Source: Glycomyces tenuis DSM 44171 | GTDB taxonomy: Bacteria; Actinomycetota; Actinomycetes; Mycobacteriales; Micromonosporaceae | Assembly (NCBI RefSeq): GCF_000427885.1 | Contig: NZ_KE386602.1 | Location: 214,206 to 278,205, forward strand | Reading direction: 5' to 3' | Length of the DNA: 64,000 bases | In this document: positions 17,262 through 25,147 of the stretch, piece by piece | Position numbering within the stretch: the stretch's first letter is position 1 | How the letters are laid out: each line of letters starts with the position of its first letter | Notes under the pieces: model-generated | Told to the model about the DNA's origin: nothing | What the model saw: the letters and a program-made list of their open reading frames with translations, nothing else | Database searches by the model: none | Translations under genes and position numbers: made by a program

Positions 17262-17825
17262 ATGCGTACGCTCATCGTCACCGCGTTCATGTCCCTGGAC
17301 GGCGTCATGGAGGCCCCGGGCGGCGAGCCCGGCTACCGGAACACCGGTTGGACCTTCAAGCACGTCGAGTTCGACGAGGCGGCCTACGAGATCAAGAGCC
17401 GCGAGCAGGAGGAGGCCGGAGCGCTGCTCATGGGCCGCCGCTCCTATGAGGTCTTCGCGCCCGTCTGGCCGTCGATGGAGGAGTTCGCGGGGTACAACGC
17501 CATGCCGCGCTACGTCGTCTCCACCACGCTGGAGGGCGAGGACCCGCGGTGGCCGGCCACGGTACTGCGCTCGGTCGAGGAGGTCGCGGCGCTCAAGGAG
17601 ACCGAGGGCGGGCCGATCATCGTGCACGGCAGCGCCGAGCTGGGTCGGAGCCTCGCGGACGCGGGCCTGGTCGACCGCTACCACCTGCTGGTCTTCCCGC
17701 TGCTCCTCGGCGCGGGCAAGCGGCTGTTCAGCGACGCCGACAAGGACGCCGTGAAGCTGCGCCCGGTCGAGCACGAGGCGTACTCGAACGGCATCCAGAA
17801 GCAGGTCTTCGACGTCGTCCACTGA
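17262..17825 (+). CDS. Dihydrofolate reductase family protein (RibD C-terminal-like, 187 aa)
   Basis: Starts MRTLIVTAFMSLDGVMEAPGG, the typical beginning of the YwjB/YyaP-like branch of the DHFR/RibD reductase fold. LLMGRRSYEVFAPVWP is the NADPH-region signature, and VHGSAELGRSL and FPLLLGAGKRLF are conserved in this group. The role is unknown; these are not true folate DHFRs. It is preceded by AGGAGAG and by the 17156 palindrome, so it is probably individually regulated. Confidence 0.88.
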   Translation: MRTLIVTAFMSLDGVMEAPGGEPGYRNTGWTFKHVEFDEAAYEIKSREQEEAGALLMGRRSYEVFAPVWPSMEEFAGYNAMPRYVVSTTLEGEDPRWPATVLRSVEEVAALKETEGGPIIVHGSAELGRSLADAGLVDRYHLLVFPLLLGAGKRLFSDADKDAVKLRPVEHEAYSNGIQKQVFDVVH

Positions 17826-17929
17826 CCTCGGGGAGGACGGGCGCGGTGGGCGGGTGCCCACCGCGCCTTGGCGGGTGCGCCGCGGCCCGGCGGCGGGAGA
17901 CCGGACCGGGGCGATCTGCGCGCGCCTTA

Positions 17930-17946
17930 TTGCAAGGTACTTGCAA
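17930..17946. promoter_or_regulatory. Nur-type nickel box upstream of superoxide dismutase
   Basis: TTGCAA-GGTAC-TTGCAA is a perfect copy of the streptomycete Nur consensus (tTGCaa-N5-ttGCAA), 54 bases upstream of the superoxide dismutase start. Nur is the nickel-dependent Fur paralogue that represses sodF when nickel is present. Confidence 0.75.
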
Positions 17947-17999
17947 CTGTGAGAAGGTGGCGATAGCACTCGTCCGGAACAGAAGGAGACCACCATCCG

Positions 18000-18614
18000 A
18001 TGAGCCTCTACACGCTGCCCGAACTGCCGTACGACTACGGGGCGCTCGAGCCGCACATCAACGGTCACATCCTCGAACTCCACCACGACAAGCACCACGC
18101 CGCCTACGTCAAGGGCGCCAACGACACCACCGAGCGCATCGCCGAGGCCCGCGACAAGGGCGACTTCAGCCAGATCGTGGGCCTGGAGAAGACCCTCGCG
18201 TTCAACCTCTCCGGCCACGTCCTGCACTCGCTGTACTGGCAGAACATGAGCCCCGACGGCGGCGACCGCCCCGAGGGCGAGCTCGCCGAGGCCCTCGACG
18301 AGCACTTCGGCTCGTTCGAGGCCTTCCACGGCCAGCTCTCCTCGGCCACCACGCTCGTGCAGGGCTCGGGCTGGGGCGTGCTGTCGTGGGAGCCGGTGTC
18401 GCGGCGCCTCATCGTCGAGCAGGTCTACGACCACCACGGCAACGTCGCCGCAGGATCGGTGCCGCTGCTGGCGTTCGACGCCTGGGAGCACGCGTACTAC
18501 CTCCAGTACAAGAACGTGCGGCCCGACTTCGTCAAGGCCATGTGGGACGTCGTCAACTGGGAAGACGTCGCGGCGCGCTACGCGGCCGCGAAGGCCGGGA
18601 ACGCAGGGGTGTGA
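18000..18614 (+). CDS. sodF: Fe/Mn-family superoxide dismutase (204 aa)
   Basis: Dismutates superoxide in the cytoplasm. Metal-ligand and fold motifs are present: [15 protein letters not shown] near residue 20, [13 protein letters not shown] near 76, [11 protein letters not shown] near 125, and the diagnostic [10 protein letters not shown] near 160. Length 204 is typical. Iron versus manganese use is not decided by sequence alone; the Nur-type box in its promoter argues for the sodF role, i.e. an iron enzyme made when nickel is too scarce for a nickel superoxide dismutase. The start follows GAAGGAGA. Monocistronic. Confidence 0.95.
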   Translation: MSLYTLPELPYDYGALEPHINGHILELHHDKHHAAYVKGANDTTERIAEARDKGDFSQIVGLEKTLAFNLSGHVLHSLYWQNMSPDGGDRPEGELAEALDEHFGSFEAFHGQLSSATTLVQGSGWGVLSWEPVSRRLIVEQVYDHHGNVAAGSVPLLAFDAWEHAYYLQYKNVRPDFVKAMWDVVNWEDVAARYAAAKAGNAGV

Positions 18615-18675
18615 TTCCGGCGGGGGGCGCCGCCCGCCGGCGGCGTCCCCGCTCTTCGGCATATATATCTATCAA

Positions 18676-18704
18676 TTGACATTTGTGGATTCATTGTCGA
18701 GAAT
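18676..18704 (+). promoter_or_regulatory. Sigma-70-like promoter of the GH43 gene
   Basis: TTGACA at 18676 and GAGAAT at 18699 with a 17-base spacer form a good housekeeping-type promoter. It lies in a short AT-rich patch (18661-18700), 34 bases upstream of the GH43 start. Confidence 0.55.
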
Positions 18705-18737
18705 GTGTGAAACCGTTCGACGACGTGGAGTGTCCAC

Positions 18738-20189
18738 ATGCAGTCTTCCTCCCTCAGCCGCCGCCGGCTGCTCCAGGCCGCCGGGGCGGCGGCCCTCGCG
18801 GGCGCCGCCGTCGGCCTCGACGCCGCCCCGGCATCGGCGTCCCCGGCCGTCCAGTTCGCCAACCCGCTCATCCGGCAGCGAGCCGACCCGTTCATCACGC
18901 GCCACACCGACGAGTACTACTACTTCACCGCGAGCGTCCCCGCCTACGACCGCATCGTCATGCGGCGCTCGACGAGCCTCCAGGGCCTGGCCTCGGCGAG
19001 CGAGGCCACCGTGTGGAGCAAGCACTCCAGCGGGCCGATGAGCCACCACATCTGGGCGCCGGAGCTCCACCGCGTCGACGGCAGGTGGTACCTCTACTTC
19101 GCCGCGGGCCGCGCCGAGGACGTCTGGCGCATCCGCATGTACGTCCTGGAGAACTCCAGCGCGAACCCGATGAGCGGCACGTGGGTCGAACGGGGGCAGA
19201 TCAGCACCCCGCGCGACTCCTTCTCCCTGGACGCGACCACGTTCACGCAGGGGTCCACGCGCTATCTGTGCTGGGCGCAGAGCGACCCCGAGCTCGGCAG
19301 CGGCACGAGCCTGTACCTCGCGGCGATGTCGAGCCCGTGGGCGATCACCGGGGAGCCGGTGCGGATCAGCATGCCCACCCATGCCTGGGAGCGCATCGGG
19401 CACAACGTGAACGAGGGCGCGGCCGTCATCCAGCGGAACGGCCGGTTCTTCATGACGTTCTCGGCCAGCGCCACCGACGCGAACTACGCGATGGGGCTGC
19501 TCACGGCCTCGCAGGACGCGGACCTGCTCGACCCGTCGTCGTGGACGAAGAACCCGCAGCCGGTGCTGCGCAGCGACGACCGGACGGGCCAGTACGGTCC
19601 TGGGCACAACTCCTTCACCGTCTCCGAGGACGGGCAGAGCGACATCCTCGTCTACCACGCCAGGCCCTACCGGGACATCGACGGCGATCCGCTGTACGAC
19701 CCGAACCGGCACACCAGGCTCCAGAAGTTCTACTGGAGGGCCGACGGCACGCCGGACTTCGGGATCCCGGTGGCCGACGGGGCGAGCCCGCACCGCTTCG
19801 CCGCCTACGGCCGGCCGGGAGTGTTCCTGCACCACTACGACTTCCGGGTCCGGGCGGACGCGAGCCCGGCGATGCTGGCCGACTCGCAGTTCCGGATCGC
19901 GGCGGGCCTGGCCGGCTCGGGGACGGTCTCGCTGGAGTCGGCGAACTACCCCGGACACTACCTGCGACACAGGGATTACGAGTGCTGGGTGGAGAGCGAC
20001 GACGGCTCGGCTCTGTTCGGACAGGACGCGAGCTTCCACCGGCGCGGCGGTCTGGCCGGGACGGGGGCGGAGTCGTTCGAGTCGGTCAACTTCCCGGGCC
20101 GGTACCTGCGCTGCCAGAACGGACTGGCGTACCTCCACGAGCCGGGCACGGCGCAGGACCGCGCCGACGCCACGTTCGTCCTGGAATAA
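18738..20189 (+). CDS. Secreted GH43 arabinofuranosidase with AbfB domain (483 aa)
   Basis: Tat-type signal (SRRRLLQAAGAAALAGAA) with cleavage near APASA (residue 34). GH43 five-blade propeller follows: PLIRQRADPFITRH carries the catalytic base Asp, and HHIWAPELHRV the conserved Glu-bearing strand. From about residue 370 the C-terminus shows two repeats of the arabinose-binding AbfB (CBM42) trefoil (SLESANYPGHYLRH, SFESVNFPGRYLRC). It should release arabinose from arabinoxylan or arabinan outside the cell. The HxxxW/RWYLYFAAG section fits the GH43 core. It ends in a strong palindromic terminator. Confidence 0.93.
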   Translation: MQSSSLSRRRLLQAAGAAALAGAAVGLDAAPASASPAVQFANPLIRQRADPFITRHTDEYYYFTASVPAYDRIVMRRSTSLQGLASASEATVWSKHSSGPMSHHIWAPELHRVDGRWYLYFAAGRAEDVWRIRMYVLENSSANPMSGTWVERGQISTPRDSFSLDATTFTQGSTRYLCWAQSDPELGSGTSLYLAAMSSPWAITGEPVRISMPTHAWERIGHNVNEGAAVIQRNGRFFMTFSASATDANYAMGLLTASQDADLLDPSSWTKNPQPVLRSDDRTGQYGPGHNSFTVSEDGQSDILVYHARPYRDIDGDPLYDPNRHTRLQKFYWRADGTPDFGIPVADGASPHRFAAYGRPGVFLHHYDFRVRADASPAMLADSQFRIAAGLAGSGTVSLESANYPGHYLRHRDYECWVESDDGSALFGQDASFHRRGGLAGTGAESFESVNFPGRYLRCQNGLAYLHEPGTAQDRADATFVLE

Positions 20190-20194
20190 GCCGC

Positions 20195-20222
20195 CGCGCC
20201 GGATCCCGCGGGATCCGGCGCG
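20195..20222. terminator. 28-bp perfect palindrome after the GH43 gene
   Basis: CGCGCCGGATCCCG followed directly by its reverse complement, six bases after the GH43 stop. A long GC hairpin suited to ending the plus-strand transcript. Confidence 0.75.
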
Positions 20223-20337
20223 CGTCCGCGGCCGCGGCCCGCGCTCGACGCGACCCGCCGCGGCGGCTTCCGCGGAGCGAACGCGGCGAAGGCGAGACCG
20301 AGGTCTTCGCCAAGGCCCCGAGCGCCTGACGGGAGAC

Positions 20338-20363
20338 GGCCCGCCGCCGCTCGGCGGCGGGCC
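20338..20363. terminator. GC stem-loop after the marR-like gene
   Basis: GGCCCGCCGCCG (20338) and CGGCGGCGGGCC (20352) are perfect complements, ending one base beyond the minus-strand MarR stop at 20365. Probable terminator of that gene. Confidence 0.65.
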
Positions 20364-20364
20364 C

Positions 20365-20826
20365 TCAGTCCATGTCGACGTGGTCGAGCAGCGCCACCAT
20401 GCGGGAGAGCACGCGGATGCACGCGTCCACGTCGGCGTCGTCCAGCTCTCGGGCGATCTGCACGAAGATCGCGCGCTCGCGGTCCCTCACCGCGCCGATG
20501 ACGCTCCGGCCCTCATCGGTGAGCCTGACGAGCGCCGAGCGCTTGTGCGCGGGGTTGGGGACGGTCTCCACGAGGCCGCCGGCGCCCGCCTCGTTGACCA
20601 TGCGCTGCACGAACTGGCGGCTCAGCGACTGCGCGCGCCCCATCTGCGGCACGGTCATGGGCCCGTCGCCGTACAGCATGACGAGGACGGCCCGGACGCC
20701 CACCGAGAGCCCTTCCTGGGACGAGTCCTGCTCCACTTTGCGGTACGTCCGCCGGTAGAGGGGTCCGACCAGGTCGAACACTTCGGTGATGCGGTCGGCC
20801 TGAGCGGCGGGGTCACGATCGTTCAT
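20365..20826 (-). CDS. MarR family transcriptional regulator (153 aa)
   Basis: Winged-helix dimeric repressor. The recognition region reads MTVPQMGRAQSLSRQFVQRMVNEA (helix-turn-helix near residues 60-85), followed by the wing with AHKRSALVRLTDEG. Length 153 is typical of MarR proteins, which release DNA on binding phenolics or other small ligands. It is divergent from a hydrolase gene. The 57-base gap holds two inverted repeats of the same sequence (20837-20853 and 20867-20885), which are its likely operators. Confidence 0.88.
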   Translation of the reverse strand: MNDRDPAAQADRITEVFDLVGPLYRRTYRKVEQDSSQEGLSVGVRAVLVMLYGDGPMTVPQMGRAQSLSRQFVQRMVNEAGAGGLVETVPNPAHKRSALVRLTDEGRSVIGAVRDRERAIFVQIARELDDADVDACIRVLSRMVALLDHVDMD

Positions 20827-20836
20827 GCCCCAATGA

Positions 20837-20885
20837 TGACACTTCAGTTGTCAATTCGCGTCGAGTATGACACCCTGGTTGTCAT
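20837..20885. promoter_or_regulatory. Pair of MarR-type operators, the second covering the hydrolase start codon
   Basis: TGACA-N7-TGTCA (20837-20853) and ATGACA-N7-TGTCAT (20867-20885) have the same arms and spacer length. Their centres are 31 bases apart, about three helical turns, so two dimers would sit on the same face. The second repeat includes the ATG at 20884. Confidence 0.75.
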
Positions 20886-21663
20886 GGATGATCAGTTCTG
20901 GATTGACACCGGCGCCGGGCGGCCGCTCGTGTTCCTGCACGGCGGCATCCTCGACCACCGGATGTGGGACGACCAGATCCCGGTCTTCGCCGAGGACTAC
21001 CGCGTCATCGCACCGGACGCCCGCGGCCACGGCCGCACCGCCAACGCGACCGGCCCCTACCGCCGCACCGACGACCTCGCGGCGCTGCTGCGCCATCTCG
21101 AGACCGGCCCGGCGATCCTCGTCGGCCTGTCCATGGGCGGGGCCACCGCGGTCGACACCGCCCTGGAGCACCCCGAGCTCGTCGCCGCCGTCGTCGTCAG
21201 CGGCGTCGGCACCAGCGAACCGTACTTCGAGGACCCGTGGTCGCGGGAGGCCTTCGCCGAGATGACCGCCGCGATGGCCGCGGGCGACCCGGAGGGCTCG
21301 ATCGAGGCGCACATGCGGTTCGCCGCCGCCGGGCCGGACCGGACCGTCGACGACCTCGACCCCCAGGTGGTGCGCCGCCTGTACGACATGGCCAGAGGGA
21401 CCTTCCGCAAGCACACCGCGGGCGAACCGGACTGGACGACGCCGGTGCCCGACACCTGGGCCCGCGCCGCCGGGATCGAGGTCCCGGTGCACGCCGTCAA
21501 CGGCGGCGCCGACTCCCCCGACCACATCGGCATGGCCGAACGCCTCGTCGGCGTCGTCGGCACCGGCCGCGCGATCACCGTCGACGGCGCCGCCCACTAC
21601 CCGAACATGGAGCGCCCCGAGGCATTCGACGAAGCGCTCCGGACGATCCTGGCCACGCTCTGA
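20884..21663 (+). CDS. Alpha/beta hydrolase, MarR-controlled (259 aa)
   Basis: Compact alpha/beta hydrolase: PLVFLHGGILDHRMWDDQ holds the HGG oxyanion turn, ILVGLSMGGATAVD the nucleophile elbow (GLSMGG), and GAAHYPNMERPE the catalytic His. This resembles 3-oxoadipate enol-lactonase/carboxylesterase-like enzymes; the substrate is unknown. No ribosome binding site precedes the ATG and the operator covers it, so translation is probably leaderless or the mRNA has a very short leader. It is divergent from the MarR gene and presumably repressed by it. Confidence 0.85.
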   Translation: MDDQFWIDTGAGRPLVFLHGGILDHRMWDDQIPVFAEDYRVIAPDARGHGRTANATGPYRRTDDLAALLRHLETGPAILVGLSMGGATAVDTALEHPELVAAVVVSGVGTSEPYFEDPWSREAFAEMTAAMAAGDPEGSIEAHMRFAAAGPDRTVDDLDPQVVRRLYDMARGTFRKHTAGEPDWTTPVPDTWARAAGIEVPVHAVNGGADSPDHIGMAERLVGVVGTGRAITVDGAAHYPNMERPEAFDEALRTILATL

Positions 21664-21666
21664 ACT

Positions 21667-21698
21667 CCGGCCGCCGCTCGGTGCCGAGCGGCGGCCGG
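21667..21698. terminator. Bidirectional terminator, 15-bp perfect stem
   Basis: CCGGCCGCCGCTCGG and its exact complement flank a two-base loop between the convergent hydrolase and SDR genes. It can serve both strands. Confidence 0.75.
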
Positions 21699-21709
21699 AC
21701 GCGGTTCCG

Positions 21710-22483
21710 TCAGACCTGGGCGGTCGGCATGATCGTGACGCGGCTGAGGTTCACCCGCGGCGGCTGCGCCGCGAGGAACGCCACCGCTTCGGCCACATCG
21801 GAGGGCTCGAGCACCTCAATGGAGTTGAACGCGCCGTCGAGCCACTCGTTGGCCCCCGGGTCGGTGACGTGGCTCTTGAGCTCCGTACTGACCAGCCCCG
21901 GCTCGATCGCCGAGACGCGCACCCCCTGCGAGCCGAGGTCGGCGCGCAGGTTGTCCGACAGGTGCGTCGCATACGCCTTGGTGGCGCAGTAGACCGCGAA
22001 CGAGGGGAAGACGCCGGTGGCGCCGATCGAGGAGGTGTTGACCAGGTCGGCGACGCCGCGGTCCTTCGCGGACGCGACGAGCTGCGGAGTGAAGGCGCCG
22101 ATGGCGTTCATCAGGCCGGTGACGTTGAGGTCGATCATGCGCTGCCACTGCTCGGCGCGCCGCTCGGTGACCGGGGCGGGCAGCATGACGCCCGCGTTGT
22201 TGAACAGCAGGTCGGCGGGGCCGAACTCGGCGGCGACGCGCTCGGCGGCGGCCTCGACCGCCGCCGCGTCGGTGACGTCGACGGGCAGGGCGAGGGCGGT
22301 GCCGCCGTCCTTGGCGACGCGCGCGACGAGATCGTCGAGGCGGTCGGCGCGGCGCGCGAGCACCGCGACCTTCGCGCCGCGGGCGGCCAGGAGTTCGGCG
22401 GCGGCCTCGCCGAGGCCGCTGGAGGCTCCGGTGACGACGGCGATCCGGCCTTCGAGCGGCTTGGCGGTGGTGTCGGAGGACAT
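21710..22483 (-). CDS. SDR family oxidoreductase (257 aa)
   Basis: Classical SDR: VVTGASSGLGEAAAELL cofactor motif, LLFNNAGVMLP, then VNTSSIGATG with catalytic Ser and VYCATKAYATHL with Tyr/Lys. I start it at ATG 22483, which follows GAAGGGA, instead of the ATG ten codons upstream. The pairing with a divergent XRE/MmyB-type regulator is a common actinobacterial unit in which the regulator controls the SDR. Substrate unknown. Confidence 0.87.
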   Translation of the reverse strand: MSSDTTAKPLEGRIAVVTGASSGLGEAAAELLAARGAKVAVLARRADRLDDLVARVAKDGGTALALPVDVTDAAAVEAAAERVAAEFGPADLLFNNAGVMLPAPVTERRAEQWQRMIDLNVTGLMNAIGAFTPQLVASAKDRGVADLVNTSSIGATGVFPSFAVYCATKAYATHLSDNLRADLGSQGVRVSAIEPGLVSTELKSHVTDPGANEWLDGAFNSIEVLEPSDVAEAVAFLAAQPPRVNLSRVTIMPTAQV

Positions 22484-22629
22484 CGTGTTTCCCTTCGATT
22501 CGGATGACTGCATCGATCAAAGCACCGCCGAGAGGCCGAAACCGCCGCTGAAAAGGCCCTGCGCCGACTGGTACCGCCAGGGCCACCCACGGCGCGCCGG
22601 GCCCGGCCGGGTGCGGCCACAATTGGGTC

Positions 22630-23496
22630 ATGGACCGAAGTTCCGAGATCGCGGATTTCCTGCGCACCAGGCGCGCGCGAGTTACGCCCGGGCAGGCGGG
22701 CCTGGCCGACGATGGCCGGGTCCGGCGCGTGCCGGGCCTGCGCCGCGACGAGGTGGCGCGGCTGGCGAACATGAGCACCGAGTACTACACGCGGCTCGAG
22801 CAGGGCCGGGGCGGCAGCCCCTCACCCGAAGTGCTCGACGCCCTGGCCTCGGCCCTGCGGCTCGACGCCTCCGAACGCGCGCACCTGGTGGACCTGTGCG
22901 GGCGCAGGCCGGCCAAGCGCTCGCGGCCGGTGGCGCAGCGGGTGCGGCCGGGCCTGCTGCTCACCATCCAGACCCTCGACCACGTCCCGGCCTTCATCAT
23001 CGGGCGCCGCCTGGACGTGCTGGCCGCCAACCGCCTGGCCCGCGAGGTGATCACCGACTTCGAGGCCGTGCCCGCCGCGGAACGCAACATGGCCCGCTAC
23101 TACCTGCTGAACCCCGAAGCGCGCGAACGGGTCCTGGACTGGGAGCAGGCGGCGGCCGACACCGTCGCGGTGCTGCGGTTCCAGGCCGGGCGCCACCCCG
23201 GCGACCGCCAGCTCGCCGACCTGATCGGCGAGCTGACCGTCCACTGCCCGGAGTTCAGCGGCTGGTGGAACGACCACCAGGTGCTGCGCCGCACCCACGG
23301 CGTCAAGCGCTACCGCCATCCGGTCGTGGGGGACATGGAGTTCGCCTACGAGTCGTTCGAGGCGCCGGGCGATCCCGACCAGACCGTGTGCGTCTACAAC
23401 GTCGAGCCCGGCTCGGCCAGCGCCGAGGCGCTGCGGCTGCTCGACAGCTGGACGAACCCGCGCGGCGCCGTCGAGGAGGAGCTGCGGCGCCCTTAG
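22630..23496 (+). CDS. XRE-type regulator with MmyB-like C-terminal domain (288 aa)
   Basis: N-terminal helix-turn-helix: LRRDEVARLANMSTEYYTRLEQGRG, about residues 38-62, with the GSPSPEVLDALASAL XRE helices after it. The C-terminal half (HVPAFIIGRRLDVLAANRLAREV through the WWNDHQVLRRTHG pattern) matches the MmyB-like ligand-binding (PAS-fold) domain found in many actinobacterial regulators. It faces away from the SDR gene with a 146-base shared promoter region and is likely its regulator. Confidence 0.9.
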   Translation: MDRSSEIADFLRTRRARVTPGQAGLADDGRVRRVPGLRRDEVARLANMSTEYYTRLEQGRGGSPSPEVLDALASALRLDASERAHLVDLCGRRPAKRSRPVAQRVRPGLLLTIQTLDHVPAFIIGRRLDVLAANRLAREVITDFEAVPAAERNMARYYLLNPEARERVLDWEQAAADTVAVLRFQAGRHPGDRQLADLIGELTVHCPEFSGWWNDHQVLRRTHGVKRYRHPVVGDMEFAYESFEAPGDPDQTVCVYNVEPGSASAEALRLLDSWTNPRGAVEEELRRP

Positions 23497-23527
23497 AGTG
23501 TCGGCCCCGGCCGGTACCTTGGCGGCC

Positions 23528-24184
23528 ATGACCGAGCGGTACACGGTGAAGCAGTTCGGCGAGTCCGAGGGCGCCGAGGACTGGCGGGTGCTCGGCGACG
23601 GCGCGTGCGCCCACTTCCGGACCGGGTCCATCGCGGCGGGAGCGCGGCTTCTGGACGCGATCGCGGCGCTGGACGGCACGGGGCCCCGCCGCCCGGACGT
23701 CGACGTGCGGTTCGACGGCGTGACCGTCCGAATCATCACGATGACCGACGACCACTACGGCCTGACCGCGGAGGACCTCGACCTCGCCAGGCGGATCTCG
23801 GCGGCGGCGCGCGAGCTCGGCTTCGCCGCCGATCCGTCCGCGGTGCAGACCATCCAGGTCTCGATCGACGCCCTCGCCCACGCCGACGTGGTCCCGTTCT
23901 GGCGCGCCGTCCTCGGGTACGGCCGGCGCGGCCCGGACGACCTGGTCGATCCGGGCGGGCGCGGCGCGCCGTTCTGGTTCCAGCAGATGGACGAGCCTCG
24001 GCCGCAGCGCAACCGCGTCCACATCGACGTATGGGTCCCGCACGACCTGGCCGAGGCGCGCATCGCGGCCGCGATCGCGGCGGGCGGGCGCCTCTTGACC
24101 GACGAGCACGCTCCCGAGTGGTGGGTCCTGGCCGATCCGGAGGGCAACGAGGTGTGCGTGGCCACGACGCTGAGCCGCGACTGA
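23528..24184 (+). CDS. Pterin-4a-carbinolamine dehydratase-like/VOC fusion protein (218 aa)
   Basis: Residues 1-100 resemble pterin-4a-carbinolamine dehydratase (DWRVLGDGACAHFR, then RRPDVDVRFDGVTVRI and GLTAEDLDLARRI), the fold that dehydrates hydroxylated tetrahydropterin. Residues 110-218 are a glyoxalase/VOC domain (IQVSIDALAHADVVPFWRAV, VHIDVWVPHD, VLADPEGNEVCV). The canonical dehydratase HH pair is replaced: only one His lies in the expected DDHYGLTAED turn, so dehydratase activity is doubtful. ATG 23528 is chosen as start. It overlaps no neighbour; the next gene is convergent. Confidence 0.82.
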   Translation: MTERYTVKQFGESEGAEDWRVLGDGACAHFRTGSIAAGARLLDAIAALDGTGPRRPDVDVRFDGVTVRIITMTDDHYGLTAEDLDLARRISAAARELGFAADPSAVQTIQVSIDALAHADVVPFWRAVLGYGRRGPDDLVDPGGRGAPFWFQQMDEPRPQRNRVHIDVWVPHDLAEARIAAAIAAGGRLLTDEHAPEWWVLADPEGNEVCVATTLSRD

Positions 24185-24196
24185 ACCGATTGCGGT

Positions 24197-25096
24197 TCAA
24201 GCGTGTTCGGCGATGACCGCCTCGATCACGCGGTGGTGGCCGGCGGCCTCCTCGCCTTCGGCGCCGAACCAGGCCAAGCAGATCATGGCCTTCCAGACCG
24301 CCCAGCCCCTGGCCCTCGCCCAGGCGGCGTCGTCGGCGCCCACGCCGCGGCGGAACGCCTCGCGGCTGGCGCCCTCGAACATCGTCCAGGCGATCACCAG
24401 GTCGCAGGAGGGGTCGCCGACGCCACTGGTGCCGAAGTCGATGACGGCGGAGAGCTTCCCGTCCCTGACCAGGAGGTTGCCGTGGGCGACGTCGCCGTGG
24501 AACCAGACCGGCGGCCCGTCCCAGGCGGTGTCGAGGGCGGTCTGCCAGACCGCTCGCGCACCGTCGGTGTCGATGCGGCCCTCGAGATCCAGCAGCGCCT
24601 TGCGGGCCTCATGGTCGTAGTGGCTCAGCGAGGCGCCCCGGTAGAAGCTGTGCTCGCCGCCTTCGGGGCCGCCGCTCGGGTCGATGCGCTGCATGGCCGT
24701 GACGAAATCGGCCACCTGCGAGGCGAAGGCGGGCAGGTCGTCGATGCGGTCGGCGCGGGCGGTCTCGCCGTCGATCCAGCGCCGGACCGCCCACGGGTGC
24801 GGGTATTCATCGCCGGGGGCGCCGAGGCCGAGGGGCACGGGCACCTCGACGGGCAGCTGCGGGGCGAGGACCGGCAGCCACCGGTGCTCCTTCTCCACCG
24901 CGAGCGCGTAACTCGCGGCGGTGGGCAGCCGCACCGTCATGCTCTCGCCGAGGCGGTAGGTGCGGTTGTCCCAGCCGTCGATCTCGACCGGCCGCACCGG
25001 CTCGCCCCGCCACTGCGGGAACTGCGCGGCGATCAGCCGCTCGACCAGGGCCGCGTCGATCCCGGCCCGGCCGTCGGCGTGCTTGTTGTCGTCCAT
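24197..25096 (-). CDS. Aminoglycoside phosphotransferase-like kinase (299 aa)
   Basis: APH/choline-kinase fold. VWFHGDVAHGNLLVRDGKLSAV is the catalytic loop (HGDxxxxN), and VIDFGTSGVGDPSCDLV the Mg-binding DFG-equivalent. The N-terminal WDNRTYRLGESMTVRLPT forms the nucleotide pocket. Family members phosphorylate small alcohols and amines; drug resistance cannot be inferred from the family name. Ends 12 bases from the convergent VOC fusion gene. No strong ribosome binding site at ATG 25096. Confidence 0.85.
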   Translation of the reverse strand: MDDNKHADGRAGIDAALVERLIAAQFPQWRGEPVRPVEIDGWDNRTYRLGESMTVRLPTAASYALAVEKEHRWLPVLAPQLPVEVPVPLGLGAPGDEYPHPWAVRRWIDGETARADRIDDLPAFASQVADFVTAMQRIDPSGGPEGGEHSFYRGASLSHYDHEARKALLDLEGRIDTDGARAVWQTALDTAWDGPPVWFHGDVAHGNLLVRDGKLSAVIDFGTSGVGDPSCDLVIAWTMFEGASREAFRRGVGADDAAWARARGWAVWKAMICLAWFGAEGEEAAGHHRVIEAVIAEHA

Positions 25097-25147
25097 CGGG
25101 ACAGTCTGGCGGCGGCGGCGCTGGGAGGCAACGGTTTTTCGCGCGGC

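Noticed and set aside
24197-25096. Acquired aminoglycoside resistance gene
   Set aside because: Codon use equals its neighbours and no mobile element is near; the APH fold includes many housekeeping kinases.
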